Positions 1 to 5,212 of a stretch of DNA of 13,398 bases are shown here, piece by piece (position 1 is the first letter of the stretch; the number at the start of each line of letters is the position of its first letter). The DNA is from CAJVXI01 sp036444215 (GTDB lineage: Bacteria > Patescibacteriota > Minisyncoccia > UBA6257 > UBA9933). The translations under genes were made by a program, and so were the position numbers. The DNA is taken from contig JAZGAA010000023.1 of NCBI GenBank assembly GCA_036444215.1, forward strand, positions 1 to 13,398, read 5' to 3'. The notes below the pieces were generated by a model. It searched no databases. It was not told the origin of the DNA and saw only the letters and a list, made by a program, of their open reading frames with translations.

Positions 1-196
1 GTATAAATCTTAACCTCATATACTGGTCTTCAATTAAACGCGTTTTATTCCAATCTTTAAATTTTATATGGTCCAATCCTTTCGCATTAAAAGATATATT
101 TTCTTTAAAATAAGGACAATGCACTTCGCCGATTGCCTTATAGAATATTTCAGCATCGGATTTTGTTTTTGCAAATTTTTCTGAATTGATTTCCAT
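1..196 (-). CDS. Unidentified protein, N-terminal 65 residues only (third gene of the lexA-methylase operon)
   Basis: An open frame begins with ATG at 196 and runs without a stop to the window edge, so the 3' part is missing. The visible protein begins MEINSEKFAKTK and includes GEVHCPYF, a GLDHIKF segment and a basic NKTR stretch, ending QYMRLRFI at the edge. The start lies one base past the TAA of the methylase gene (198..200), so the two are almost certainly translationally coupled in one operon. It does not look like a type I specificity subunit or a helicase. The G-x-D-H motif followed by basic residues faintly recalls small RNase-fold or RelE/Barnase-like proteins, but that is only an impression. 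Function is unknown. Its position suggests a partner or accessory factor of the nuclease-methylase. Confidence 0.7.
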   Translation of the reverse strand, partial: MEINSEKFAKTKSDAEIFYKAIGEVHCPYFKENISFNAKGLDHIKFKDWNKTRLIEDQYMRLRFI

Positions 197-197
197 T

Positions 198-2147
198 TTA
201 TTCCCAAAAACTAAACTTTTGTTCTTTTGCGAATTTTATAAATTCTTCCGCGATTTCGTCTAAATCGTGGTCTAAATATTTTTTGCCTTGCGGACTAAAT
301 AGAATAATTCCTTGCTTGTCTTTTTTATAAACGTAATCTCCAGAGTTGTCTTTGCCAGACTTTTTAGAAACAGCCATAAAAATTGGGTAATCTTTTGGAA
401 TTTCTTCTTTGTCATTCCATTTCTGTAAAAACAAAACAGAAGTTTTTGTTCCAGTATGCGGTCTAAAAGTATTTACAGCTAAACCAACCACAGCCAAAAT
501 CCTGGCTTTATCCAGTAAATAATTTCTCACATACTCCATATTAGTATTGTTTAAAACTCCTTGCGGCAAAACTATCGCCATTCTTCCGCCAGGCCTGATA
601 AAATTTAATGTTCTTTCAATAAAAAGAATGTGTCGTTCCATTTTGTTGCGGAGTTTATTATCATCTTTTTTCGCCAAGTCATATTCTCTTAAAAGCCCAC
701 GCTCAATAATCTCGCCAGCAAAAGGAGGATTAGTCAAAAGAACGTCAAAATTAAAGTATCTAAAATTTTCTTTATTGTCTTTATCCTTATCGTAGTCCTC
801 AAATTGAAGGAGGCGCTCCCGTAATTCAGCTCTTGCTTTTTCTTTATCTGATTCCTCGCCTTGCCACTCTTTTGGATTAAGAGAGTTGAGTTTTAAAATA
901 TGCGATCGGCCGTCGCCCGCAATAAGCATCATTGCCCGCGCAATTTTTACCGGCTTGTCATCAAAATCAATCCCGTAAATATATTTTCTCGCAAAATCAA
1001 TTTTTGATTGTTTATCAGCATGTTTTAAACTGCCATTCCAGATATATCGCATCGCGTGGATAAGAAAACCACCAGATCCGCAGGCACTATCTATAATATA
1101 TTCCCCGTCTTTGGGATTAAGCATTTTTACTGCCATATCTATTACATGCCGAGGGGTAAAATACTGGCCTCTTTTCCCTTTAGCAACATCGGGTAATAAA
1201 TACTCAAAAGCGGCGTCAATCACTTCTAAATCAGAATCAAGAAGTTTAATTTTTTCAAATTCTGTTACGCAGACTGAAAGATGATTGGGTGTAAGATCAA
1301 CTTTGTCATGTGTAGAAAATACTCCAGGCCACTCTTTAACAGCGCTTTGAAATAATTTATTTATCACGTCATAAGTAATTTTAGGATCTTTTGACTGACG
1401 AAATAACACTTCATTATCTTTCCTCTTCCTGGCTTCTTTTTCGTCAAAGAGTTTAGCGTAAATTAATTTGAAGATTTCGCTAAAAGAATCAACTCCAGCG
1501 CCAGCCAAAACCAGTTCCTCTAAAATTTTAAGAATTTTTACTAAATCGTAGGTTTGTTTTAAATCTTTTAAAGTTAGTTTCTCTTCAAGGATGTCCTCTA
1601 TTGTTTGGTCAACTCTTGGAATGTCTCTAAGAGTTTGAAATTCTTTAGGATAAGGACGATAGAGAACTGCTTTTTCAATACCATTGGACCAAACGCCAAT
1701 TGGCGAGCCCTCGGAGTTAATATATGTTTTTAATTGGTCTAAACCTTTTTTTTCGGATGGATTTTTTGTTTCAATAATTATCAATGGGGTCTTTTTATCT
1801 TTTTGATATATTATTATATCAGCGGCCTTAGAATGAATTTCTCCTCCAAATCTTATATCTTTTTCTAAATCAATTCTATCCAATGGATAATTGTAGTATT
1901 TCGTAAGTTTATAAATCCAAAGCTGACGAATTATTTCTTCCGGCTTACCAAGATTTTTTTCTTCATTAAGAAGTAAAATATCTTTATCTCTTTTCAGGCA
2001 TTTAATATAGAATTTACCTTTTTCTTTTTCGAAAATTTCCAAGATTTGATCTGGTTTTATTTCATCAAATTCCTTAAGTCCATATTGGATTGATGAATCT
2101 CTGAAAATCTTGTTTATTATTTCACTTGTGAGTTTTATATTAGCCAT
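198..2147 (-). CDS. PD-(D/E)XK nuclease-like domain fused to N6-adenine DNA methylase (HsdM type)
   Basis: The 649-residue protein has two recognisable parts. Residues about 70-165 resemble the type I restriction R-subunit N-terminal fold: Asp110 in AADIII, then Glu126 and Lys128 in IIIETKNP, which together give the D...ExK nuclease signature. Residues about 255-590 are an HsdM-type methylase: GQYFTP at 327-332, SAM-binding motif I DSACGSGGF at 353-361, and catalytic NPPF at 473-476, the motif IV that places the target adenine. No helicase motor and no clear target-recognition domain are visible; the chain ends about 60 residues past the methylase core. The fusion resembles type IIG/IIB (BcgI-A-like) enzymes or HsdR_N-HsdM proteins, which usually need a specificity subunit. 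It starts 5 bp after lexA with no SD, so it is probably translated by coupling. The nuclease part could be catalytically active or only structural; sequence alone does not decide. Confidence 0.9.
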   Translation of the reverse strand: MANIKLTSEIINKIFRDSSIQYGLKEFDEIKPDQILEIFEKEKGKFYIKCLKRDKDILLLNEEKNLGKPEEIIRQLWIYKLTKYYNYPLDRIDLEKDIRFGGEIHSKAADIIIYQKDKKTPLIIIETKNPSEKKGLDQLKTYINSEGSPIGVWSNGIEKAVLYRPYPKEFQTLRDIPRVDQTIEDILEEKLTLKDLKQTYDLVKILKILEELVLAGAGVDSFSEIFKLIYAKLFDEKEARKRKDNEVLFRQSKDPKITYDVINKLFQSAVKEWPGVFSTHDKVDLTPNHLSVCVTEFEKIKLLDSDLEVIDAAFEYLLPDVAKGKRGQYFTPRHVIDMAVKMLNPKDGEYIIDSACGSGGFLIHAMRYIWNGSLKHADKQSKIDFARKYIYGIDFDDKPVKIARAMMLIAGDGRSHILKLNSLNPKEWQGEESDKEKARAELRERLLQFEDYDKDKDNKENFRYFNFDVLLTNPPFAGEIIERGLLREYDLAKKDDNKLRNKMERHILFIERTLNFIRPGGRMAIVLPQGVLNNTNMEYVRNYLLDKARILAVVGLAVNTFRPHTGTKTSVLFLQKWNDKEEIPKDYPIFMAVSKKSGKDNSGDYVYKKDKQGIILFSPQGKKYLDHDLDEIAEEFIKFAKEQKFSFWE

Positions 2148-2152
2148 GTTTT

Positions 2153-2812
2153 TTATTTTTTATTCATCGCACTTAAATTGCAAATTACTTTTCCATCAAA
2201 TATAGTTTCTTCAAAAATTGGGATATTTTTATATGCAGGGTTTTCTGGCTTAAGATACGCCCTACCATCGGTTTCCGCTACAAACCTTTTAACGGTTGTG
2301 CCGTCATCGCTTCTTGCGACTACAATGTCGCCAGATTTAAATTCTTTTGTTTTTTTAACCAACAACATATCGCCATCATCAATGTTCACATTTATCATGG
2401 AATTGCCGTAAACCTGAATAATAAAAACATCATCTTGAGACTGTTTAATTTCTTCATTTTCTAGAATCTTACTTGGTAAAGTCATCCAATTATCAAAAGT
2501 TTCTGCTAATGACTCTATAAAAGGGCCTGCTGAGCTTGCGCCTAAAATCGGGACCAATTGCTCTTTTTCTAAAATTTTAAACCCCAATGGCAAAATTTTA
2601 ATTCCCCTAGCCACTCCTTTAGCTTGCCCCTCTTCTCGTTTTATGTAACCTGCTTCTTCAAGGGATTTTAAATAATTAAGCACAGATCGATTAGAAGATA
2701 AATCAAGTCCATCTTTTAAATCTGCAATAGTAGGAGGGAAACCAGATATTTCAATGTTGTTATATATCATCTCAAGAACTTTTTTCTGTTTTTCCACAAT
2801 ATTTTTACTCAT
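2153..2812 (-). CDS. lexA: LexA-like S24 autocleaving repressor heading the methylase operon
   Basis: I place the start at ATG 2812 (219 aa). An in-frame start at 2848 would add 12 residues, but that codon lies inside the -35 box of the best promoter. From 2812, residues about 5-65 form the LexA winged helix: GFPPTIADLKDGLDLSS followed by RSVLNYLKSLEEAGYI. The self-cleavage site is Ala95-Gly96 in SSAGPF. The catalytic dyad is Ser138 in YGNSM and Lys175 in TTVKRF, all within a peptidase S24 domain. Every residue needed for RecA-stimulated autoproteolysis is present, so it should behave as a damage-responsive repressor. Whether it is the global SOS LexA or a local repressor of the methylase operon is open; the 5-bp spacing to the methylase argues that it controls at least this operon. 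Dyads at 2824..2835 and 2854..2882 are candidate operators. Confidence 0.9.
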   Translation of the reverse strand: MSKNIVEKQKKVLEMIYNNIEISGFPPTIADLKDGLDLSSNRSVLNYLKSLEEAGYIKREEGQAKGVARGIKILPLGFKILEKEQLVPILGASSAGPFIESLAETFDNWMTLPSKILENEEIKQSQDDVFIIQVYGNSMINVNIDDGDMLLVKKTKEFKSGDIVVARSDDGTTVKRFVAETDGRAYLKPENPAYKNIPIFEETIFDGKVICNLSAMNKK

Positions 2813-2818
2813 TTTTTC

Positions 2819-2848
2819 ATTATAATGTAAACATTTAGTGCTTGTCAA
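2819..2848 (-). promoter_or_regulatory. Near-consensus sigma70-type promoter of the lexA-methylase operon, probably leaderless
   Basis: Read on the minus strand, a perfect -35 TTGACA (2848-2843) and a perfect -10 TATAAT (2824-2819) are separated by 18 bases. Counting seven bases past the -10 puts +1 at about 2812, the A of the lexA ATG. The message would then have no 5' untranslated region. The spacer holds AATGT-TT-ACATT (2835-2824), an inverted repeat well placed for a repressor to block polymerase. Confidence 0.8.
2824..2835. promoter_or_regulatory. Candidate repressor operator inside the lexA promoter spacer
   Basis: The dyad AATGT-AA-ACATT has 5-bp perfect arms and a 2-bp centre and lies between the -35 and -10 boxes, touching the -10. 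LexA proteins commonly autoregulate through short dyads overlapping their own promoter, so this is the best-placed candidate site. The assignment rests on position and symmetry only; no second copy was found in the window. Confidence 0.35.
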
Positions 2849-2853
2849 TAGCT

Positions 2854-2882
2854 AAAAAATAGCTTTAAATAAGCTATTTTTT
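2854..2882. terminator. AT-rich perfect inverted repeat: terminator of the AbrB gene, or an upstream operator
   Basis: Two perfect 12-base arms (AAAAAATAGCTT and its complement) flank a 5-base loop, and both strands end in six T. It lies 56 bases past the AbrB stop and just upstream of the lexA -35 box. The T runs suit a bidirectional intrinsic terminator, but the stem has only two G:C pairs and would be weak. A regulatory dyad is the alternative. Confidence 0.45.
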
Positions 2883-2937
2883 ATAGTTGTCCACACTTTT
2901 TCCCAAGAGTAAAATACTAAATTTTTATCCTGGTCCT

Positions 2938-3132
2938 TTATTTACGTTTCTTTGCAGTCCAGTCCTTAATTGTAATTGTTTTTCCTCGGCAGGACACAAC
3001 AACCTTCTGCCGTTCGCGCCAGCCAAGTTTAGTTGCTATTTCTTTGGGGATTGTAAGGCCCAAACTACTCCCAGCTCGTCCCATTCTGGTCAGTTTTCGG
3101 ATATTTTTTTCTTTTAGCGTGCGCCTGGCCAT
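2938..3132 (-). CDS. SpoVT/AbrB-fold DNA-binding regulator (solitary)
   Basis: A 64-residue protein starting MARRTLKEKN. It carries the AbrB/MazE swapped-hairpin signature: RKLTRMGRAGSSLGLTIPKE, then LGWRERQKVVVSC and the closing strand GKTITIKDW. These proteins bind DNA as dimers, either as transition-state-type regulators or as antitoxins. I prefer ATG 3132 to an upstream in-frame TTG at 3162 because the family fold begins soon after this methionine. A weak promoter-like pair (TTGAAA at 3179-3174, TAATAA at 3154-3149, 19-base spacer) would also start transcription downstream of the TTG. No toxin gene is adjacent: the next gene on the same strand is lexA, beyond an inverted repeat. It is therefore a lone regulator or an orphaned antitoxin. 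Confidence 0.75.
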   Translation of the reverse strand: MARRTLKEKNIRKLTRMGRAGSSLGLTIPKEIATKLGWRERQKVVVSCRGKTITIKDWTAKKRK

Positions 3133-3243
3133 AATTTTGTTACTTAATTTATTACTTAACAAGTTCAGTAATATTTCAATATTATCACCAAAAAATGCAA
3201 AAATAAAGAGGAGCCAATACTTCGCTTCATTGTCTTTGTGGGT

Positions 3244-3281
3244 GCGTCACAAACATATGCTATAGCATATGTTTGTGACGC
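3244..3281. repeat. Perfect 38-bp palindrome
   Basis: Bases 3244-3262 are the exact reverse complement of 3263-3281, with no loop and no mismatch; the centre reads GCTATAGC and the ends GCGTCAC/GTGACGC. It lies in the roughly 250-base gene-free gap between the AbrB gene and the terminator at 3382..3405. No T tract follows on either strand, so it is not a typical intrinsic terminator. The rest of the gap (3163-3243 and 3282-3381) holds no convincing gene. A protein-binding site, a cruciform or a dispersed palindromic element are all possible. Confidence 0.9.
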
Positions 3282-3374
3282 TTACCGCTACGCCGCAGAA
3301 TTTTCTCTCCTCCATACCAAAGACTTGATATTAAGGATTAATTCAAGGATTTAAACCGGGATTTTGTTTTATAA

Positions 3375-3405
3375 AAAAACAGGTACTTCCACGCGTGGAA
3401 GTACC
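3375..3405 (-). terminator. Intrinsic terminator of the small membrane-protein gene
   Basis: Bases 3382-3405 are a perfect 24-bp palindrome (GGTACTTCCACG and its complement) that would fold as a GC-containing hairpin. On the minus strand it is followed by CTG and seven T. It lies 17 bases past the TAG of the gene ending at 3422. Confidence 0.85.
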
Positions 3406-3421
3406 CGATTTGATTATATTT

Positions 3422-3685
3422 CTAATGCTGGTGTTGAGGATCGGAACATTGCCCAGGATTGTAGATTATTCTTGAACTTTCCAATATTCTACATCTATCA
3501 ACCAGTTTTTTAAACTCGCATCTTTTGTCGCCTTTGAGTTTATGCGACAATTCATTTTTCAAATACTTTATATAGCCCTTTACCCCTTGTTTATGCGGAT
3601 ATTGACATCCAACTCTAACATAATCGTCAATAATAATCATCATGACAAAAATAATAACAAATGCCAATGCCAATAAATCAATCAT
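3422..3685 (-). CDS. Small membrane-anchored protein of unknown function, four cysteines
   Basis: An 87-residue protein. Residues 3-19 (DLLALAFVIIFVMMIII) form one hydrophobic helix, followed by a basic, polar tail with Cys27, Cys56, Cys65 and Cys80, ending HQH. Basic residues lie after the helix, so the positive-inside rule favours the tail in the cytoplasm. The cysteines and terminal histidines could bind metal or form disulfides. The start is well supported: AAAGGAG at 3699-3693 lies 7 bases before ATG 3685. The gene has its own promoter (3736..3764) and its own terminator (3375..3405), so it is a complete single-gene unit. No family is recognised. Signal sequence cleavage is unlikely because no AxA-type site follows the helix. 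Confidence 0.75.
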   Translation of the reverse strand: MIDLLALAFVIIFVMMIIIDDYVRVGCQYPHKQGVKGYIKYLKNELSHKLKGDKRCEFKKLVDRCRILESSRIIYNPGQCSDPQHQH

Positions 3686-3735
3686 AACGCATCTCCTTTC
3701 ATTTATTTTGTTTTTAATTTTCTACCCTTTATTAA

Positions 3736-3764
3736 AAAATAACGTTTTTATGCTATCTTGTCAA
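3736..3764 (-). promoter_or_regulatory. Promoter of the small membrane-protein gene
   Basis: On the minus strand, TTGACA (3764-3759) is followed after 17 bases by TATTTT (3741-3736). Predicted +1 is near 3729, giving a leader of about 44 bases with a strong SD. The sequence just after the -35 (AGATAGC) closely matches that of the promoter at 4474..4502. Confidence 0.6.
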
Positions 3765-3803
3765 TCCCCTATTTTGCAAATTTTTCAATCCTTAGTTCAA
3801 AAT

Positions 3804-3830
3804 AAAAAAAGGGTTCATTTCTGAACCCTT
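3804..3830 (-). terminator. Intrinsic terminator after the two-gene orphan operon
   Basis: Arms AAGGGTTCA (3809-3817) and TGAACCCTT (3822-3830) close a 4-base loop. On the minus strand the stem runs into seven consecutive T. It begins about 20 bases past the stop of the gene ending at 3850. Confidence 0.85.
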
Positions 3831-3849
3831 GTTTTTATATCTTCCTTAT

Positions 3850-4182
3850 TTACCGACAAAAAGCGTTTCTGAGATTAGCAATACCAAAAGAAAGATATGA
3901 TTGGTGATTTTTAAGCTCTCTTGGCTTCAAATTCTTGTTAACAGAAATCATAACCTGGTCTATGTCATGAGCGAAATCTTTTACAAATATCTCTGGCAAG
4001 ACACCTGCCTTTCTTAAAACGTTCCAGGCCATGAATATTGCTTTAGCTCTCTCGCACAACAACAAACTATCATCTGATGACTTCATTGCTTCGCTGTACA
4101 CATTTAGCAAAAGCTCGTATGGCTTTTTGAATTTTGGAACATATACTTCTGTTTTTACATCTGCAGCTGCTGTCTTTCCCAT
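3850..4182 (-). CDS. Small soluble protein of unknown function, mainly helical
   Basis: A 110-residue protein with no membrane segment or signal peptide. After a short polar N-terminus, the region from about residue 20 to the end looks mostly alpha-helical: PYELLLNVYSEAMKS, SLLLCERAKAIFMAWNVLRKAG, a segment containing FAHDIDQVM, and a C-terminal helix ending NLRNAFCR. No family or catalytic motif is recognised. The start is firm: AAAGGAG (4195-4189) lies 6 bases before ATG 4182, and this SD sits just after the stop of the upstream gene at 4198, so the two genes form one operon from the promoter at 4474..4502. A hairpin terminator follows directly. A helical adaptor or phage/plasmid-type accessory protein are possibilities the sequence cannot separate. 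Confidence 0.7.
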   Translation of the reverse strand: MGKTAAADVKTEVYVPKFKKPYELLLNVYSEAMKSSDDSLLLCERAKAIFMAWNVLRKAGVLPEIFVKDFAHDIDQVMISVNKNLKPRELKNHQSYLSFGIANLRNAFCR

Positions 4183-4197
4183 AATTAACTCCTTTCT

Positions 4198-4428
4198 TTA
4201 ATGGAATGTTGCGCCTATTTTATCCGGCGGTAATTCTCCAATATAATACTCCATTTCGCTCCCATTTTTAATAATCCCGTAATGTTTAATTGTTGCCATG
4301 GCCATTTCTTGCATTCTTTTATCTAATTCTTCAATAATTCCTTCTTTTGTATCTTTAAATGATTTGGACACCGAACCAATATCTATCCATTCTTTTCTGT
4401 CTTTTGCTCTGATAAATATATGCATCAT
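4198..4428 (-). CDS. Small soluble protein of unknown function, first gene of a two-gene operon
   Basis: A 76-residue protein beginning MMHIFIRAKDRKEWIDIGS. The predicted pattern is strand, strand, a helix around residues 28-48 (KEGIIEELDKRMQEMAMATI), then strands ending near YYIGELPPDKIG. No family is recognised. The start is well supported by AAAGGAG (4443-4437), 8 bases before ATG 4428; a second ATG follows at once and could also be used. A clear promoter lies about 40 bases upstream of the start. The gene is 15 bases from the next gene on the same strand, so the two proteins are probably made together and may interact. Confidence 0.7.
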   Translation of the reverse strand: MMHIFIRAKDRKEWIDIGSVSKSFKDTKEGIIEELDKRMQEMAMATIKHYGIIKNGSEMEYYIGELPPDKIGATFH

Positions 4429-4473
4429 ATTATATACTCCTTTCTGTATTCAATTTTTCAAACAACTAAAAAC

Positions 4474-4502
4474 AATATAGTATATTTCAGCTATTTTGTC
4501 AA
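4474..4502 (-). promoter_or_regulatory. Promoter of the two-gene orphan operon, with a dyad over the -10
   Basis: On the minus strand, TTGACA (4502-4497) and TATATT (4479-4474) are separated by 17 bases. A perfect dyad AATATA-G-TATATT (4474-4486) covers the -10 and could be an operator. Predicted +1 is near 4467. The -35 and early spacer (TTGACAAAATAGC) resemble the promoter at 3736..3764, suggesting common control. Confidence 0.65.
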
Positions 4503-4534
4503 CAGTTATCATAGTAAATTTAAAATTGGGTTGT

Positions 4535-4918
4535 TTACATCTTCTTTGAATGCTTTTTGAACCATTTAGCGATTGTTCCCAAATTAAGCTTTTTAACAAT
4601 AATTTTTAATGCAAATTTCTCAATTTCGCCTTCTTTGGCAATAATTTTATAGCCGTTATTTTCAAGAAAAACTGACGCGGCTGTTATTCCGGCTCGTTTG
4701 TTTCCGTCAATAAAAGGATGGGCGGTAATAATATTTCTCGCGTAAACAGCTGTCTTTATAAATATTGTCGGATATAATTCTTTTCCAAAAGCTTTTTGTT
4801 TTGGCAAGTTTACCAAACTCAAAATGGCGTGATAATCTCTCACGCCATGAGCACCGCCTGTCTCGTCAATAACCATTGAATGAATTAAAAGAATCTGTGC
4901 TTCAGTTAAATAAACCAC
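4535..4918 (-). CDS. doc: Doc-type Fic-fold toxin
   Basis: A 127-residue protein, close to the 126 residues of phage P1 Doc. The signature HPFIDGNKR sits at residues 67-75. Its lysine (Lys74) replaces the second glycine of AMP-transferring Fic enzymes (HPFxxGNGR). In Doc this goes with kinase activity on elongation factor Tu, which stalls translation, so EF-Tu phosphorylation is the expected activity here by family analogy. The upstream segment TGGAHGVRDYHAILS is also typical of the family. Translation starts at GTG 4918, two bases after the antitoxin stop, so the genes are tightly coupled. The gene appears intact and its catalytic His67 is present. No terminator is visible before the promoter at 4502. 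Confidence 0.88.
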   Translation of the reverse strand: MVYLTEAQILLIHSMVIDETGGAHGVRDYHAILSLVNLPKQKAFGKELYPTIFIKTAVYARNIITAHPFIDGNKRAGITAASVFLENNGYKIIAKEGEIEKFALKIIVKKLNLGTIAKWFKKHSKKM

Positions 4919-4920
4919 AA

Positions 4921-5160
4921 TTATTTTTTAGCTAACACTTCTAAGTCCTTCCTATATCTGTTAATGAAATTTAAAGTTAATCTGGCTATTTTAACGTCTT
5001 CTTTTGAAATTTTCTCTACCGGCTTAATAGAAACAATCTTTTTATTTGTATCAATCTCAATACTAACCTGGTCGCCGATTTTGAGACCAAGTTCTTCAAG
5101 TGATTTTTTTGGAATTGTGACGGCGGCTGAACTGCCGACTTTTAATACTTTTTGTGTCAT
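4921..5160 (-). CDS. AbrB/MazE-fold antitoxin paired with Doc
   Basis: A 79-residue protein. Residues about 1-48 are an AbrB/MazE DNA-binding domain (VLKVGSSAAVTIPKKSLEEL, then GDQVSIEI and KKIVSIKP). Residues about 50-79 form a charged C-terminal tail (EKISKEDVKIARLTLNFINR) of the kind that wraps and inhibits a toxin. In phage P1 the partner of Doc is Phd; here the DNA-binding half is of the AbrB class, a known alternative arrangement in type II systems. Its own strong promoter lies directly upstream, with predicted +1 at or within three bases of ATG 5160, so this message too is near-leaderless. A dyad over the -10 suits autorepression by the antitoxin-toxin complex. Confidence 0.88.
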   Translation of the reverse strand: MTQKVLKVGSSAAVTIPKKSLEELGLKIGDQVSIEIDTNKKIVSIKPVEKISKEDVKIARLTLNFINRYRKDLEVLAKK

Positions 5161-5197
5161 TATAATAATATTATAATCGCTTAATTTTAAATGTCAA
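5161..5197 (-). promoter_or_regulatory. Promoter and candidate operator of the AbrB-Doc pair
   Basis: On the minus strand, TTGACA (5197-5192) and TATAAT (5175-5170) are separated by 16 bases. The dyad TATAAT-AAT-ATTATA (5161-5175) covers the -10 and the predicted start site. It abuts the ATG, so a bound repressor would block both polymerase and initiation. The leader would be zero to three bases. Confidence 0.7.
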
Positions 5198-5212
5198 TGG
5201 TTATTAACTTGA

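Noticed and set aside
547..795. Plus-strand open frame inside the methylase gene
   Set aside because: It is antisense to a conserved methylase region including NPPF, has no promoter or SD, and its translation resembles no protein family.
2813..2848. Twelve extra N-terminal residues for LexA from a start at 2848
   Set aside because: The codon lies within a consensus -35 box and the predicted transcript starts at 2812. The family fold also begins after the later methionine.
198..2848. A complete type I restriction-modification system
   Set aside because: No helicase-bearing R subunit and no specificity subunit are present in the window; only the fused protein is seen.
3133..3162. TTG start adding ten residues to the solitary AbrB-fold protein
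   Set aside because: There is no SD, the codon is rare as a start, and the ATG at 3132 fits the domain boundary better.
3244..3281. The 38-bp palindrome as an intrinsic terminator
   Set aside because: Neither strand has a T run after the stem, and a proper terminator is already present at 3375..3405 for the nearest gene.
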